From the NCBI GenBank assembly GCA_024760905.1, contig CM045735.1, forward strand, positions 6,450,661 through 6,514,660: a stretch of DNA of 64,000 nucleotides, given 5' to 3'. The stretch comes from Plotosus lineatus. Its lineage: Eukaryota > Chordata > Actinopteri > Siluriformes > Plotosidae. Position numbers and translations under genes: made by a program. This document shows, in pieces, positions 13,801 through 24,499 of this stretch; position 1 is the stretch's first letter; each line of letters opens with the position of its first letter. Under the pieces are notes generated by a model. It searched no databases. It saw only the letters and a program-made list of their open reading frames with translations, and was not told the origin of the DNA.

Positions 13801-14878
13801 TATGAAACCACAGGCTTGAATGTTCTCCCTTTAGATGAGAGTGCAGTTCGCCAGCAGCCTCTGTTTCTCACTGAGGCTTTTGGAAAAGTGGGCCATCTCA
13901 TCCCGCCACGTGCCTTTTAAACCTCCCAAAGTTTGGAGGCAGTGAGATGTCTCCGCTTTATTATGTATTGTATTGTGAAACGAATATGAACATGAATTGC
14001 TTGTGGGTGGCAAAAAACAGTCAAGTACCGTCCAAGCATGAACTTGAAACAAAAAGCAATTTTTATCCGTGTTCCTCTTACCATCGGTTCTCAGCGATTC
14101 TTTCTATCTATTCATAGGGTGATCAAGGTCAGGCTGGGCCTCCGGGTCCCCCAGGGCCTCCTGGACCATCTGGTCCCAGAGGCCCCCCAGGAAACATAGG
14201 CCAAGACGGACCCCAGGGCCTCCCAGGACACCCGGTATCAGAGCAAACATAGCATTCCCACATTCATACACATTTGTTTGGTCACAGTTTGAGCTCATGC
14301 TTCATATAAACCTACACATCTCAGACACATCTGGAGAAACAGCTCATTTTTTTCACCAGGTGTTGGTCTTCATATAGTGATACTACAGAAAGCAGTTAAT
14401 TCCGTGTCCATGCTTTGTGTTCTAATTATATCCTAATAGACACTCTGGAGAGAAAGCAGATGTGGTTCGGATGCTTTCTGTAAAATGGATCGCTCCTCTA
14501 GAACACTGACGATAGATTTTGAATCCTGTTATCAGTCTCCTTTTGTGTCCAATAGATTCATCTTGGATGGACTCTGGCATAGTGATTAGCACATCTGCCT
14601 CACAACAAGAAGGCTGTGGGTTTGAGTCCCAGGCTAGGGCATTTCTGTGTGGAGTTTGCATGTTCTCCCACCAGGTAGTTGTTCATTCACTCATTTGTTA
14701 TTTTACTCATTAATTCACTCACTCATTAATTAATTTGCAGAACCTCGTAATCCGAAAAGAGTTCCATTGGAGACTGGAGCCCATCTCAGCCCACTCTGGC
14801 CAAAGGCAGGGTACACCCTGAACAGCTCCATTCTAGAGCCCAACAGTCCATTCCAGAGCCAACACTGACACACACACA

Positions 14879-14927
<49 letters not shown>

Positions 14928-17900
14928 GTAGTGGCATTTTGGAACAGCCAAAAATCATGCAAGCACAGGGAGAACATGTAAATGCTACACAGTTGTCTTA
15001 CCATTTGTCAGTGAATGCAACACGTCTAGCATTTGAGGCTAAGCATCTTATGGATAACCAGATACTGTGGTGGTACATGCCAACCCCATTTCACAAATTT
15101 TGAGAGATCATTTTTTATCTCTAAACCCCCCTTTACTCTTTCGTTAACTCGCTCTCACTATTTTTTCCATGTAACGTAAGCACATGTGTTAGGCTCACAT
15201 GCTCAAATGGCATTTCCTGCTGTCGTCCTGCAACTTGTAAATGTGTTTACTGTCGGCTGAGTATAACTACCTCATTAACAGTTCAAGGCCTGATGCCAAA
15301 GGTCTGCCCTTTTCACTCAGTGCGCAATGCAAGGCATAGGTCTCCAAAGTGTCCCGGTTCAAAGCACAAGATACAGCTGTGTCTTCTGAATTCAAATAAT
15401 TTCGTACTTATGTCAAATACAGTGTAAACCAAAGAGAAGTTGGGTTTCTTTCTGGTTATTGCTACAGTCACTGTCACATACATCGCACAACATGTGTACA
15501 AGAGGTGTATGTCAGAAAATTGGACAAATTCCTCCGATTGTTATGGTTGGGTCATACAAAACTCACATGCTGTGCAATGTAATATGTAGTTGCGGTCTGT
15601 AGTGTCGAATGTCATAAGCTTTTTGGGTCATATGATTCGTGCAGAATCATACACTTTTCTTACTATAGTGCTATGATTGCCCTACATTACTAAACCCACG
15701 GGACTTCTTTATACACACGTATATTTTTAGCAGTGTTGGGTTGAGTCGTATAGCAGTGGTACATAACTGAGTATCTCGGAAACATCATATGAGGATTGGG
15801 CAATGGTGGCCGAGTGGTATAGGGGCTGGATCACTGATCCTAAGGTTGGGGGTTCAAGCCCCACTCACTACAGGTTGTCACTGTCCCCCCAGTGCAGCTA
15901 ACTGGGTTATCAAAGGCCAGCTGTGTCTCTCATTGTCTATGGTGTAAGGTTCATGTAAAAGAACCATTGTCGACTTTCGACAAGAGTAGCCTGCCCAGCC
16001 GTCAGCGTGTTTCCACCCTGAGATGGCCTGGCGAGCTCTCCAGGGTGTACTCTGCCCTTGCCCGGAGTTGGCTGGGAAGGGCGCCAGCCTCCCTGCGACC
16101 CTAATTAGGATTAAGCAGTTACAGAAAATGAACTGACCTGAACATAAGAGGAATATTTTTTGTGTTGCAACAGTGGTATCACTGTTGTGTGAACATTGTA
16201 CATGAGTGAAAAGGGAATGAAAATGCAAACTTTATAAAAGCTTGCAATCTGCTGGCAACAGGGACTAAATTGCAAATGAATACATGATGTGTTTTTTTTT
16301 CTTTTGTATGTAAACGGGCTCTCACATGAGTTGTACACATGTCTAGTTCTATTTTATTCAAAATTTTCCAGGTTTATATCTTATTTGTTAGAATAATATT
16401 TGTATACTATTATTATTGCCATTAACTTGCATTATATGAACCGGGGTATTCCGATCCTATTCTCCTAATTATGAAATCTTCTAAGAATAAACCAGAACCA
16501 AAGTGGCTAATGCAAATGATCAGATGGGTTTCAGCAGGTTTCTCCATTGAAAATGTAAGTAAAAATTATGTTTCGTGTGTAGCAGTAGAGTCTGAAAGAC
16601 TTGATTTAATTTTACGATAAAAACCTGAACAATGTTCCCCATGACGAATGCACAACACATATTTTGAGTGCAACTCTGCAATTTTAAATCTGCCACAACT
16701 ATACCTATGTCATACCCTTTGTTGTAAAAATCACAGAAAGTTCATGAATCGGGTTTACATCACACCATGAGTTGTACCTAATTTAAATGTATACATGTGC
16801 AAGTTTCTATGACAGCAGTACTTTAGCAAAAACACCATGTACTTCACAATGCTCAGTGTCCCCAAATGTGTTTACATAACATGCGTTCATGACTACCAGA
16901 CTGGTATCAGTTAGACTAGCTATGGATCAGGGGGATATTAATTATTCTTCAATGTGCATTGTGTATTTACTACAGCAGTCTTTCATCTGTGGAACATTAT
17001 TTCTAACGGCTCCAGGTTTCGATTATTTTCTTTCTTTTTTTTTTTCTTTTAAGCATTTCAGGCTTAATTCTTTTGTTTACGCATTTTTCTTTTATGTACA
17101 AGTTCCCTATTGTAGCTTGAATAGCTATAAACCATTTACAGACCGAACAAGGGGGTCGCTCTGTACACAGTTCAAAACAGAGCTACAAGGTCTTTTTTTT
17201 TTTTTCCTCCCTATGAGCCATGGTCTCAAGCTGTGGTCGTGAGTTGCGTAAGGCCTAAAGTGTCCGTGCTATTTCAGTTCGTGCTTGGAGTGCAAGCACT
17301 TAGGCTCATTCTTCTGTGGACTTATTAAAGAGAGACATCTGGTGGATCTTTTATAGAATAACACTTTCACACTTGCTTTGCTGATATCAGCTCTCCTTTC
17401 TGATAGGGTTTTCCTGGCAAGGATGGCATGGAGGTTGGTATTTCAAGTTTTATTTGTTGTTGCTTTGAATATAAAGCTGTATGTAAAAATTTTCATACAC
17501 AGCATTATCAAAACATTTTCCCCCAGAGCTTGAATTTAAATGATTTGTTTTTGCCTGTCTTTGTGTTTGTCTTTAAAAGGGTCCAAGAGGGCCACCTGGT
17601 ACAAAGGTATGTCCTTAAAAACTGTTTCCTTGGGGGGGGGTTGTTTTTTCTATGCCACAGTTAAGCTTGGCCCTGCTAATAAATCTACTATACTGTATGT
17701 GATATAGGGTGATGCTGGAGAGCCTGGAATAACTGGGCTTCAGGGTCCTCCAGGAATAAAGGTATGTTGGCAAACCTTCTTTTGAAATAGTTCATAAAAC
17801 AATTATCAATTGCAATATTGACCAAAATGCTGGTTTGAAATTTATATCTTTATTTGTTTCTCAATCTTGATTTTTCTGTCTTTGCCTTATTTTTAATTCT

Positions 17901-18404
17901 GCAGGGAGATCAAGGTGAACCAGGTGATGAAGGAAAGAGAGGCATAGATGGACCACCAGGCGTAAAGGTACGGCTCATGCTGAGTATGCAGATTGAAATG
18001 AGAAATCACATAATACCCTCTGTATGGCACACATCAGTATTAAATAATGAACGTAGCTGCATATCTGCTTTTAAAGGGTGAGAAAGGAGATGCTGGTGCT
18101 CCTGGACTCCAGGTAACTGTGAAATTTTGTCTAACTGAATACCAGACATGTAATATGATTAGTATTAGTATAGTATATTTATTTCATCTTCTTTATCTTG
18201 TTTGCTTTGCTGGGGAGAAGGGTGTTCCCGGAGTCTCTGAGAACATTGACCTGTCTGAACGATTACAACTTATACAGGTGGAGGTTTCTTAGTTCATTTC
18301 AAAAGTAAAAATAAAACATAGCTTATTAATTTCTATCATTGTTGCATATAATCAGATATTTTCAGACTAATTTATATTACATATATATAAATTATATATA
18401 TTAC

Positions 18405-18472
<68 letters not shown>

Positions 18473-21400
18473 TACATATACAAATAATATATATTACATA
18501 CTTTTCCAATAAGGGCCCACCTGGACCACCAGGGCCATCTGGAGAACAAGGAGAAAAGGTAAGAATGATGATTTCCACTTGGGTTGGACCAATCTGAGAA
18601 GAGGGTGATATGATAACACTATAGAAGCTTCTAGAAGCCTGCAATATATGGTGTAGTATATCTGGGGCAATTTTTATTTACACAGTACTGGTTGTATTTT
18701 TGTGTAAGTTGTGTTTTTTTTTAATGAGGATTGAGCTTGGCATTCAAGACAAAATAAAGAACAAATACTCTCTTGAAAAAGGTTAGCCATCCTTCAGGGA
18801 AGGATCGTACCAAGTGAAATGCACGTTCCTGAGGTTATGAAAAATATACTGTATACTGTATACAGTTAGTCTGATTCAGACAGTGATATACTACCAATCA
18901 CATCCATTCACATCTCAAGTCACACCCACAAAATGACCCAAAAGCAATGCACCTGCTTTAGTCATCTTAATGAACGCTAAAGAGTTTGTATTTACTTAGT
19001 CACTACAATTTAATATGTTAACAGGGAGATATGGGATCTCCTGGGATTCCTGGACCTGAAGGCAGACAGGTAATTATGTAAATATATTATTATATATATA
19101 AAATATATACATTTATATAAATCGTATATCGCATGACTATGTAGTGTATCTTATCCAAAAGATATGGTTTAACCTTGAGCTGATAATCTACTGCTGTCCT
19201 AACAGGGTTCAAAAGGAGAAAGGGGGGATACAGGAGAACCCGGAGCGACAGGAGAAACGGGAGAGAGGGGCGAGACCGGTCAGCCTGGGCCAGCGGTGAG
19301 TGTGATGCAATGCACGGTATGAGGGTAGGCTGAAAGCTTCATAAACGGATTAAGAAGCAGTAATGCCAGAAATATGACCCTTCATAGCTTCTATTAAAAA
19401 GGGAATGTGTGTAGACTGGAAGAAAGATGATTTTTAAAAATTAACCACATTTGATCAACTTCAACCTTTGCATCATGGTCAGCCTATTAACTTTTCATCC
19501 CATTCTTGTATATGCTAGAAAGGGATAAATGATATTCTGTAGAAGATGATACTTTATGTATAAGAGTAAAGTTCTGATGTAAAAGTGATGTATTTCAGGG
19601 AGCCGATGGGCAGAAAGGAGAGAAGGGAGACTCCAGAATTGAAGACAATCTGGTGCGTGAAAATTATTTCTGCTACATCTTTATTTATCTTTATTTACAA
19701 ATAAAATCATAAAACCTCTACCTTCATCCATCTGTTTGCTTTATTGAAGCGCATAACTGTGTTGTCCTGAAAACATCAAAAATCTCCTTTCAGGCTCAGA
19801 TTATTCCGTTGCCAGGTCCTCCAGGACCACCTGGCCCTCCTGGCCCTCAAGGAATCATGGTAAATTAAAAGTATCATAAAACAAAAAGCAAGATCAATAG
19901 CCTTTAACAAACATATAACACCATAATGGTATCTTGTTCCCTCTCAGGGCTATCATGGAATACCTGGCCAAAAGGTACAATTTAAGAACAAAAATAGGAA
20001 AGGTTATTTTAAAGTTGCCATTTTCGGTTCATTTCTCAGAGTAATGGCTGGAATAGAAGTAACTGGGTACATATATTTTATCGTAGGGCGAGCCAGGTGA
20101 AGCACTGAAAGGAGAGAAGGGGGAGGCTGGTGAGAAAGGTCCTCAAGGGCCACGGGTAAGCTATTGTTCTCTCCTTGCAATGGTAATACAGAGATGCTCA
20201 ATAACGGTCCCAAAAAGAAGTAGGTTATAAGGACATATTCATACAATATAATGTCTAGTGTGCACTGGACTAGTCTGATATGGTCCTTCTCCTCAATGTT
20301 CAGGGTCTTCAGGGTTATACTGGCTCTAACGGACTGGTGGGTCTACCAGGTGCAAAAGGTGAAAAGGTCAGTTTCTTTTAAAAGCCATAATTGAATTAAT
20401 TTTTGGTATTGGAATCAGGAAACATTGTTAGTCTGTGAAGCTTACCGGAATCTCAGGGTTTGCTTCATCTTGGAATGTCTAGGTCAGAGTTCAAGATCAC
20501 ACACTTTTGGAGATTGAGTGCGTATAAAGTTGAAACGAGTACCACTAGACATGCCATTACATCAACATCATAGATGGACTTTCAAATGAGACCTTTGACC
20601 TTGAGTGACCTTGTCAGGACAAAAAATTATCTAGTTCTTACTGTGTGCCTTATATTGTTTTACAGGGAAAACAAGGAGAACCTGGATTAGATGTGAGTAA
20701 ACGATGGAGACGATCATATCGCATTATATAGCTAATATCATAGGATTATATAGCGTTTACAATGTAGCATGCCTGTAAGCTCTTACTGTTGTTATGCCGA
20801 CCCACACAGGGTTTCCCAGGCCTCCCAGGAGAGAAAGGTGATAAAGGCGAACAAGGAGAAAAGGTCAATAAGAGAGACACTCTCCTTGCATCACACTGTA
20901 CTCTTCTTCTTCTTTTCCTTTCGGCTGTTCCCTTCAGTGGTCGCCACAGTAAATCATCTGCTTCCATCTCATGCTATCCTCTGCATCTTCTTCTCTTACA
21001 CCAACTACCTTCATGTCCTCCTTCACCACATCCATAAATCTCCTCTTTGGTCTTCCTCTAGGCCTTCTGCCTGGTAGTTCCAACCTCAGCATCCTACTAC
21101 CAATATATTCACTATCCCTCCTCTGTACATGTCCAAACCATCTCCCTCTATTGCATCATATTGTAAATGAAGTAAAATATGATATCATTTGTGATTAAAT
21201 GCTTTATATAATGACATAACTAATGTATTTCTTTTAGGGTGAAAGAGGCTCATTGGGGAAAAAGGGACTAAAAGGACAGAAAGGAGAGCAGGGGCCTCCA
21301 GGACTGGATCAGCCGTGTCCTGTGGTACGTCATCTGCCTCCACTTACACTGTGGAAAGTGAAAAGTGTATTTAATATTGTAAAATGAAGGAATAAGACAC

Positions 21401-24221
21401 AATGAGGTGTGTAATTATAAGAAGAAAGAAAATCCAATTATTCACATTTATAATGTAATAAATGATATCACAACTTTAAACATTTATTTAACAAATTTAA
21501 CATTAATTGTGCAACAGTTGCAGCACATATTAGCTCCCAATAACACCAACAGTACAGTCTTTCTTTATTAACCTCTCTTTTCCCCTCATCGTCATCATCT
21601 TTTGCTTATTCCGGGGTCAGGTCGCTGAGGCAGCAGCCTCAGTCATGAGGTCTAGATGTCCCTCTCCCCAGCCACTTCCTCCAGCTCTTTCAGGTGGACA
21701 CCGAGGTGTATCCAGACAAGCCGAGAGACATAGTCCCTCCAGCATGTTCTAGGTCGACCCCGGGGTCTCTTCCCAACCGGTTCGGAAGGCATTCTGATCA
21801 GATCCCTGAGCCACCTCAACTGGCCCCTCTCAATGCGGAGGAGCAGTGGTTCTACTCCGAGTTCTCCACAGATGGTTGAGCTTCTCACCTTATCTCTAAG
21901 GGAGAACCCCGCAACCCGACGAAGGAAGCTCATCTCAGCTGCTTGTATCTATGTTCTTTCGGTCACTACCCAAAGCTAGTGACCAGAGGTGAGGGTTGGA
22001 ACATAGATCAACTGGTAAATTCAGAGCCTTGACTTGCAGCTCAGCTCCCTCTTCACCATGATGGACCGCTACAGGCTCCGCTTTACAGCAGAGGCTGCAG
22101 TGATCTGCTTGTCGACCTCCTGCTCCATCCTTCCCTCACTCAAGAACAAGACCCCGAGATACTTGAACTCCTCCACTTTGGGCAGGACCTCATTCCCGAC
22201 CTGGAGGGTGCATTCCACCTTTGTCTGATTGTGAACCATGACCTCGGACTTGGAGGTTCTGATTTTCATCCCGGCCGCTTTGACACTCCACTGTGAATCC
22301 CTCCAGTGAGAGATGGAGGTCCCGGCTTGATGAAGCCAAAAGGACAACATCATCTGAAAAAAGCCTCCTTGAATGCCACCTTATTGTGGTGCAGGGGTTT
22401 GCATGTCCTAATGATCCTAGGAGCTCTGTTGTTGGGGGCATTATGCCCCTGGTAGGGTCACCCAAGGTAAACAGGTCCTAGGTGAAGGTCCAGACGAAGT
22501 GCGGTCCAGAAGACCCCTATGACAACTAAACAGAAAACAAAGACACAGTTTTCCTTGCCCGGATGTGGGTCACCTGGGGTCCCTTCGAGCCAGGCCCTGG
22601 GGGCGGGACTTGAAGTCAGGCGCCTGGTGGTCGGGCTTCTGTCCATGGAGCCCGGACGGGCCTGGCCCGAAAAGAAGACATGGGTCCACCCTCCCATGGA
22701 CCCACCACCTGTAAGAAGGGCTATAGGGGTTGGGTGCAATGTGAGTTGGGTGGCACCCGAAGGCATGGGTTCTGTTGGACTGAACCTCGGCTACTGACTC
22801 TGACTCTTGGGACATTGAATGTCACCTCTCTGGTGAGGAAAGAGCCTGAGCTGGTGTGTGAGGTAGAGAGATACCGACTAGATATAGTCAGACTCACCTC
22901 AACACGTAGCTTGGGCTCTGGAACCGCCCATCTCAAGAGAGGCTAGACCTTATTCCATTTTGGAGTTGCCCTGAATATCTTAGGGTTCTGGATGATGTAG
23001 GACTGTCTTGGTTGGCATGTTTCTGCAACATTGGGTGGTCCTCAGGGGCTGTACCTCTGGATTGGCAAACTGGGGTGGTAGTCTCCCCTTTTAAAAAGGG
23101 AAACCGGAGGGTGTGTTCCAACTATCGTGGGATCACACTCCTCAGCCGACCTGGGAAAGTCCGTGCAGGGCTACTGGAGAGGAGGATCCGACCGATAGTT
23201 GAACCTTGGATTCAGGAGGAACAATGTGGTTTTCGTCCTGGCCGTGGCACTCTTGACCAATTCTGTATGCTCCACAGGAGGGGGCATTGGAGTTTGCCCA
23301 ATCTGTCCACATGTGTTTTGTGGATTTGGAGAAGGCTTTCGACCGTGTCCCTCGGGCTATCTTGTGGGGCGTGCTCCGGGAGTACGGCGTTCCGGAGCTC
23401 GATTGCTGTATAACCGGAGCCAGAGTTTGGTCCATATTGGGAACAACAGGTCGAATTCATTTCTGGTGAGGGTTGGAGTCCACCAAGGCTTTGTCAACAA
23501 TTCTGTTCATACTTTTTATGGACAAAATTTCTAGGCGCAACTGAGGCATTGAGGGGTTCTGGTTTGGTGGCCATCGGATCTTTTTCCTCGTTGAATAATC
23601 AAATGTGAAAAAAATCCTCTTATTATCAAAAAAGACAGAAAGCACAAACCTGAAAATACCTCCATGATGGATCGTGCTTTTGTATTTTAAATTTCATGTG
23701 ATTTTCTGATTCACTTGTTTTTTTTTTAGGGTCACGGGAAGGCTGGAGGCCATTCCAGTCCACTCTGGACAAAGACAGGGTACACACTGAACAGCTTAGT
23801 ACCTTACCTTTGCCCAGTGTCAGCTGAGATAGGTTCCAGTCTTCCCGTGACACTAAGTGGTTCGGGAAGCAAATGAGGGAGTGCGTGAGAGTTTTCTTGT
23901 TGGACATTTTTTGCAATCCATTTAAAAGCATGATATAAATGAATAAACCTTTCTTCACAGAAAATTCTGATTGTTTATGATTTTTTAAAAATCTGATTAT
24001 TATCATCCTTCTATTATGCAGATATTCTACCATTTACATCCCTGTGAGTTATTTATGACAGAAATGTAAGCAAGGTCACAGCAAGGTCAAATGTCAGACA
24101 CGCAAACTCGCAACCAAAAGGAATAAAGTTGTAAATAGTACTTATAAAAGTAACTTGTCCTTTTTCTTATTTTTTATTCCAGGATAGGGATGGACTACCA
24201 ATACCAGGCTGCTGGCATTAG
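5028..24221 (+). CDS. COL23A1: Collagen alpha-1(XXIII)-like transmembrane collagen, 3' 25 coding exons
   Basis: Membrane-anchored collagen; the window holds the triple-helical ectodomain and C-terminus (413 codons), while the cytoplasmic and transmembrane part is upstream. Every exon is phase 0 and nearly all begin with Gly. Exons: 5028-5054, 8531-8557, 8773-8799, 10525-10551, 10749-10775, 13036-13095, 14118-14234, 17407-17433, 17580-17606, 17708-17761, 17905-17967, 18077-18112, 18221-18277, 18514-18558, 19025-19069, 19206-19295, 19599-19652, 19794-19859, 19948-19974, 20087-20155, 20304-20366, 20666-20692, 20810-20863, 21238-21324, 24183-24221. All use GT donors and AG acceptors. Gly-X-Y runs are broken by short non-collagenous stretches: [43 protein letters not shown] and EALK. 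The C-terminus GLDQPCPV...[10 protein letters not shown], with two cysteines, is what points to COL23A1 rather than COL13A1 or COL25A1. Nearby HNRNPAB and RACK1 agree with that choice. Introns hold many repeats. COL25A1 is the main alternative. Confidence 0.88.
6175..6345. repeat. Compound (TG)n(TA)n microsatellite
   Basis: Alternating TG and TA dinucleotide tracts in a COL23A1 intron. The open frames across it are artefacts of the repeat. Confidence 0.95.
6468..6765 (+). mobile_element. SINE-1 copy
   Basis: Head 'gtggtggttagcaagtgcccacctcaca', B-box-like 'gtgttcgaatcc', body 'tgtgtggagtttgcatgtt' and tail 'cagctaatcccc'. Moderately diverged, in a COL23A1 intron. Confidence 0.78.
7422..7452. 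repeat. (CA)n microsatellite
   Basis: Short CA dinucleotide tract following a CCA-rich stretch. Confidence 0.9.
7659..8359. mobile_element. Pogo/Tigger-like element sharing family C termini
   Basis: Begins TA-'cagatgctccccaacttac' and ends 'gtaagctggggagcgtctg'-TA, giving inverted ends flanked by TA. The subterminal 'aacggccatccggaac' is the reverse of the family C subterminal motif. The interior is unlike the copy at 2752-3775 and includes a (GA)n tract at 8083-8126 and a 'taagatacagctttatt' repeat at about 8177-8235. Confidence 0.7.
8083..8126. repeat. (GA)n microsatellite
   Basis: About 22 GA units inside the element at 7659-8359. Confidence 0.95.
9018..9308 (-). mobile_element. SINE-1 copy, reverse
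   Basis: The reverse strand shows a 'ggcggcacagtggcgcaata' head, a degraded B box and the tail 'aattggctccagcatcc'. The body is diverged. Confidence 0.7.
9651..10036 (-). mobile_element. SINE-2 (tRNA-Leu-like head, RTE tail) with 20-bp target-site duplication
   Basis: The element occupies 9671-10016 and is flanked by perfect 20-bp repeats TGGTACAGTAAATGAAGAAT (9651-9670 and 10017-10036). On the reverse strand it starts with 'cagtggtggtctgga', carries a B box 'gggttcgagtccc', then the body 'aaccattgctgactttcgac' and 'cgtaaaaacctatgcc'. It ends 'gaaaggaaaagaag', the same tail as the RTE LINE. It is the best-delimited full-length SINE-2 here. Confidence 0.93.
10826..10886. repeat. (CA)n microsatellite
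   Basis: About 60 bp CA tract, 50 bp downstream of the COL23A1 exon at 10749-10775. Confidence 0.95.
11240..11556 (-). mobile_element. SINE-1 copy, reverse
   Basis: Reverse-strand body 'tgtggagtttgcatgttc' followed by the 3' region containing 'aagaaaacctccatgaagatgat'. That 3' region is shared with the complete copy at 49180-49493. Confidence 0.8.
13036..13095 (+). CDS. COL23A1: COL23A1 exon encoding a 20-residue helix interruption
   Basis: This 60-bp phase-0 exon has an acceptor 'cccag' and a donor 'gtttgt'. It encodes [20 protein letters not shown]: one collagen triplet and then a non-collagenous stretch. The next exon (14118-14234) starts [17 protein letters not shown]. As I recall the families, mammalian COL25A1 has an interruption at this point and COL23A1 does not, so the exon may be an ancestral feature kept in this fish gene. 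Confidence 0.75.
14563..14675 (+). mobile_element. SINE-1 head fragment
   Basis: Head 'catagtgattagcacatctgcctcaca', B box 'ggtttgagtccc' and body start 'gtgtggagtttgcatgtt'. Truncated after the body. Confidence 0.78.
14763..15005 (-). mobile_element. SINE-1 tail fragment with (CA)n
   Basis: The reverse strand carries the 'tgggctccagtctcc' tail and a 'tgttctccctgtgcttgc' body block. A (CA)n tract at about 14868-14925 has expanded inside it. Confidence 0.65.
15797..16130 (+). mobile_element. SINE-2 head joined to SINE-1-type tail
   Basis: The tRNA-Leu-like head has the A-box-like 'tggccgagtggtatagg' and B box 'gggttcaagcccc', followed by the SINE-2 body up to 'gtcagcgtgtttcc'. It then continues with 'ctccagggtgtactctgcc' and ends 'gcgaccctaattaggat', the tail seen on SINE-1, not the RTE tail. 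Confidence 0.85.
18370..18480. repeat. (TA)n microsatellite close to an exon
   Basis: AT-only tract ending about 30 bp upstream of the COL23A1 exon at 18514-18558, where the polypyrimidine tract is weak ('cttttccaataag'). Confidence 0.93.
20886..21164 (-). mobile_element. 5'-truncated RTE LINE with target-site duplication
   Basis: The LINE 3' end (20900-21150, reverse) begins with the tail 'cttcttcttttcctttcggc' and contains the antisense of the basic C-terminal block. It is flanked by TTGCATCACACTGT (20886-20899) and TTGCATCATATTGT (21151-21164), matching at 12 of 14 positions. It sits in the COL23A1 intron after exon 20810-20863. Confidence 0.9.
21589..23581 (-). mobile_element. CR1/L2-group LINE with 5' inversion (twin priming)
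   Basis: Two abutting pieces of one LINE point in opposite directions. 21589-22366 (-) runs from DVVLLASSS in the reverse transcriptase to the 3' end (blocks [40 protein letters not shown]). 22367-23581 (+) runs from the 5' leader into the reverse transcriptase ([20 protein letters not shown]), with internal deletion. The outer end of the inverted piece ('ccatcggatct') and the inner end of the 3' piece ('gcttttt.cagatg') are neighbours in the intact element: the copy at 34176-35231 has only about 7 bases between them. It lies in the last COL23A1 intron. The exact clade is uncertain. Confidence 0.85.
23729..23870. repeat. Palindrome of two opposed SINE-1 tails
   Basis: 'gtcacgggaaggctgga' at the left is mirrored by 'tccagtcttcccgtgac' at the right, with diverged 'cagggtacacactgaacag' sequence between. 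It could fold as a roughly 140-bp hairpin 310 bp upstream of the last COL23A1 exon. Confidence 0.6.
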
Positions 24222-24477
24222 GTTTGTACATCACTGTTGGACTTTTTAAAAATCTGATATTTTAAATACTGTACATGATTTAACTTTACCTTCTCACTTT
24301 CTTGCAGTGATGACAAACAGGAAACCTCGGTGTCTGTACATACTGATATATATATTTGAAACTAACATTTTTACTTCACACCTTTAATTTTGTATGTCCT
24401 ATTTAATATACTGAGATCTGATTTAAAAATATCCTTTAAGCTCCATGTGGACTTTCTATATTGCTGCTTTTTCTATA

Positions 24478-24483
24478 AATAAA
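24478..24483 (+). terminator. COL23A1 poly(A) signal AATAAA
   Basis: Canonical hexamer about 257 bp after the TAG stop at 24219-24221, and the first AATAAA in a plausible 3' UTR. Cleavage about 15-25 bases further on is inferred. Confidence 0.6.
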
Positions 24484-24499
24484 TACTTTAAATTGAAGG

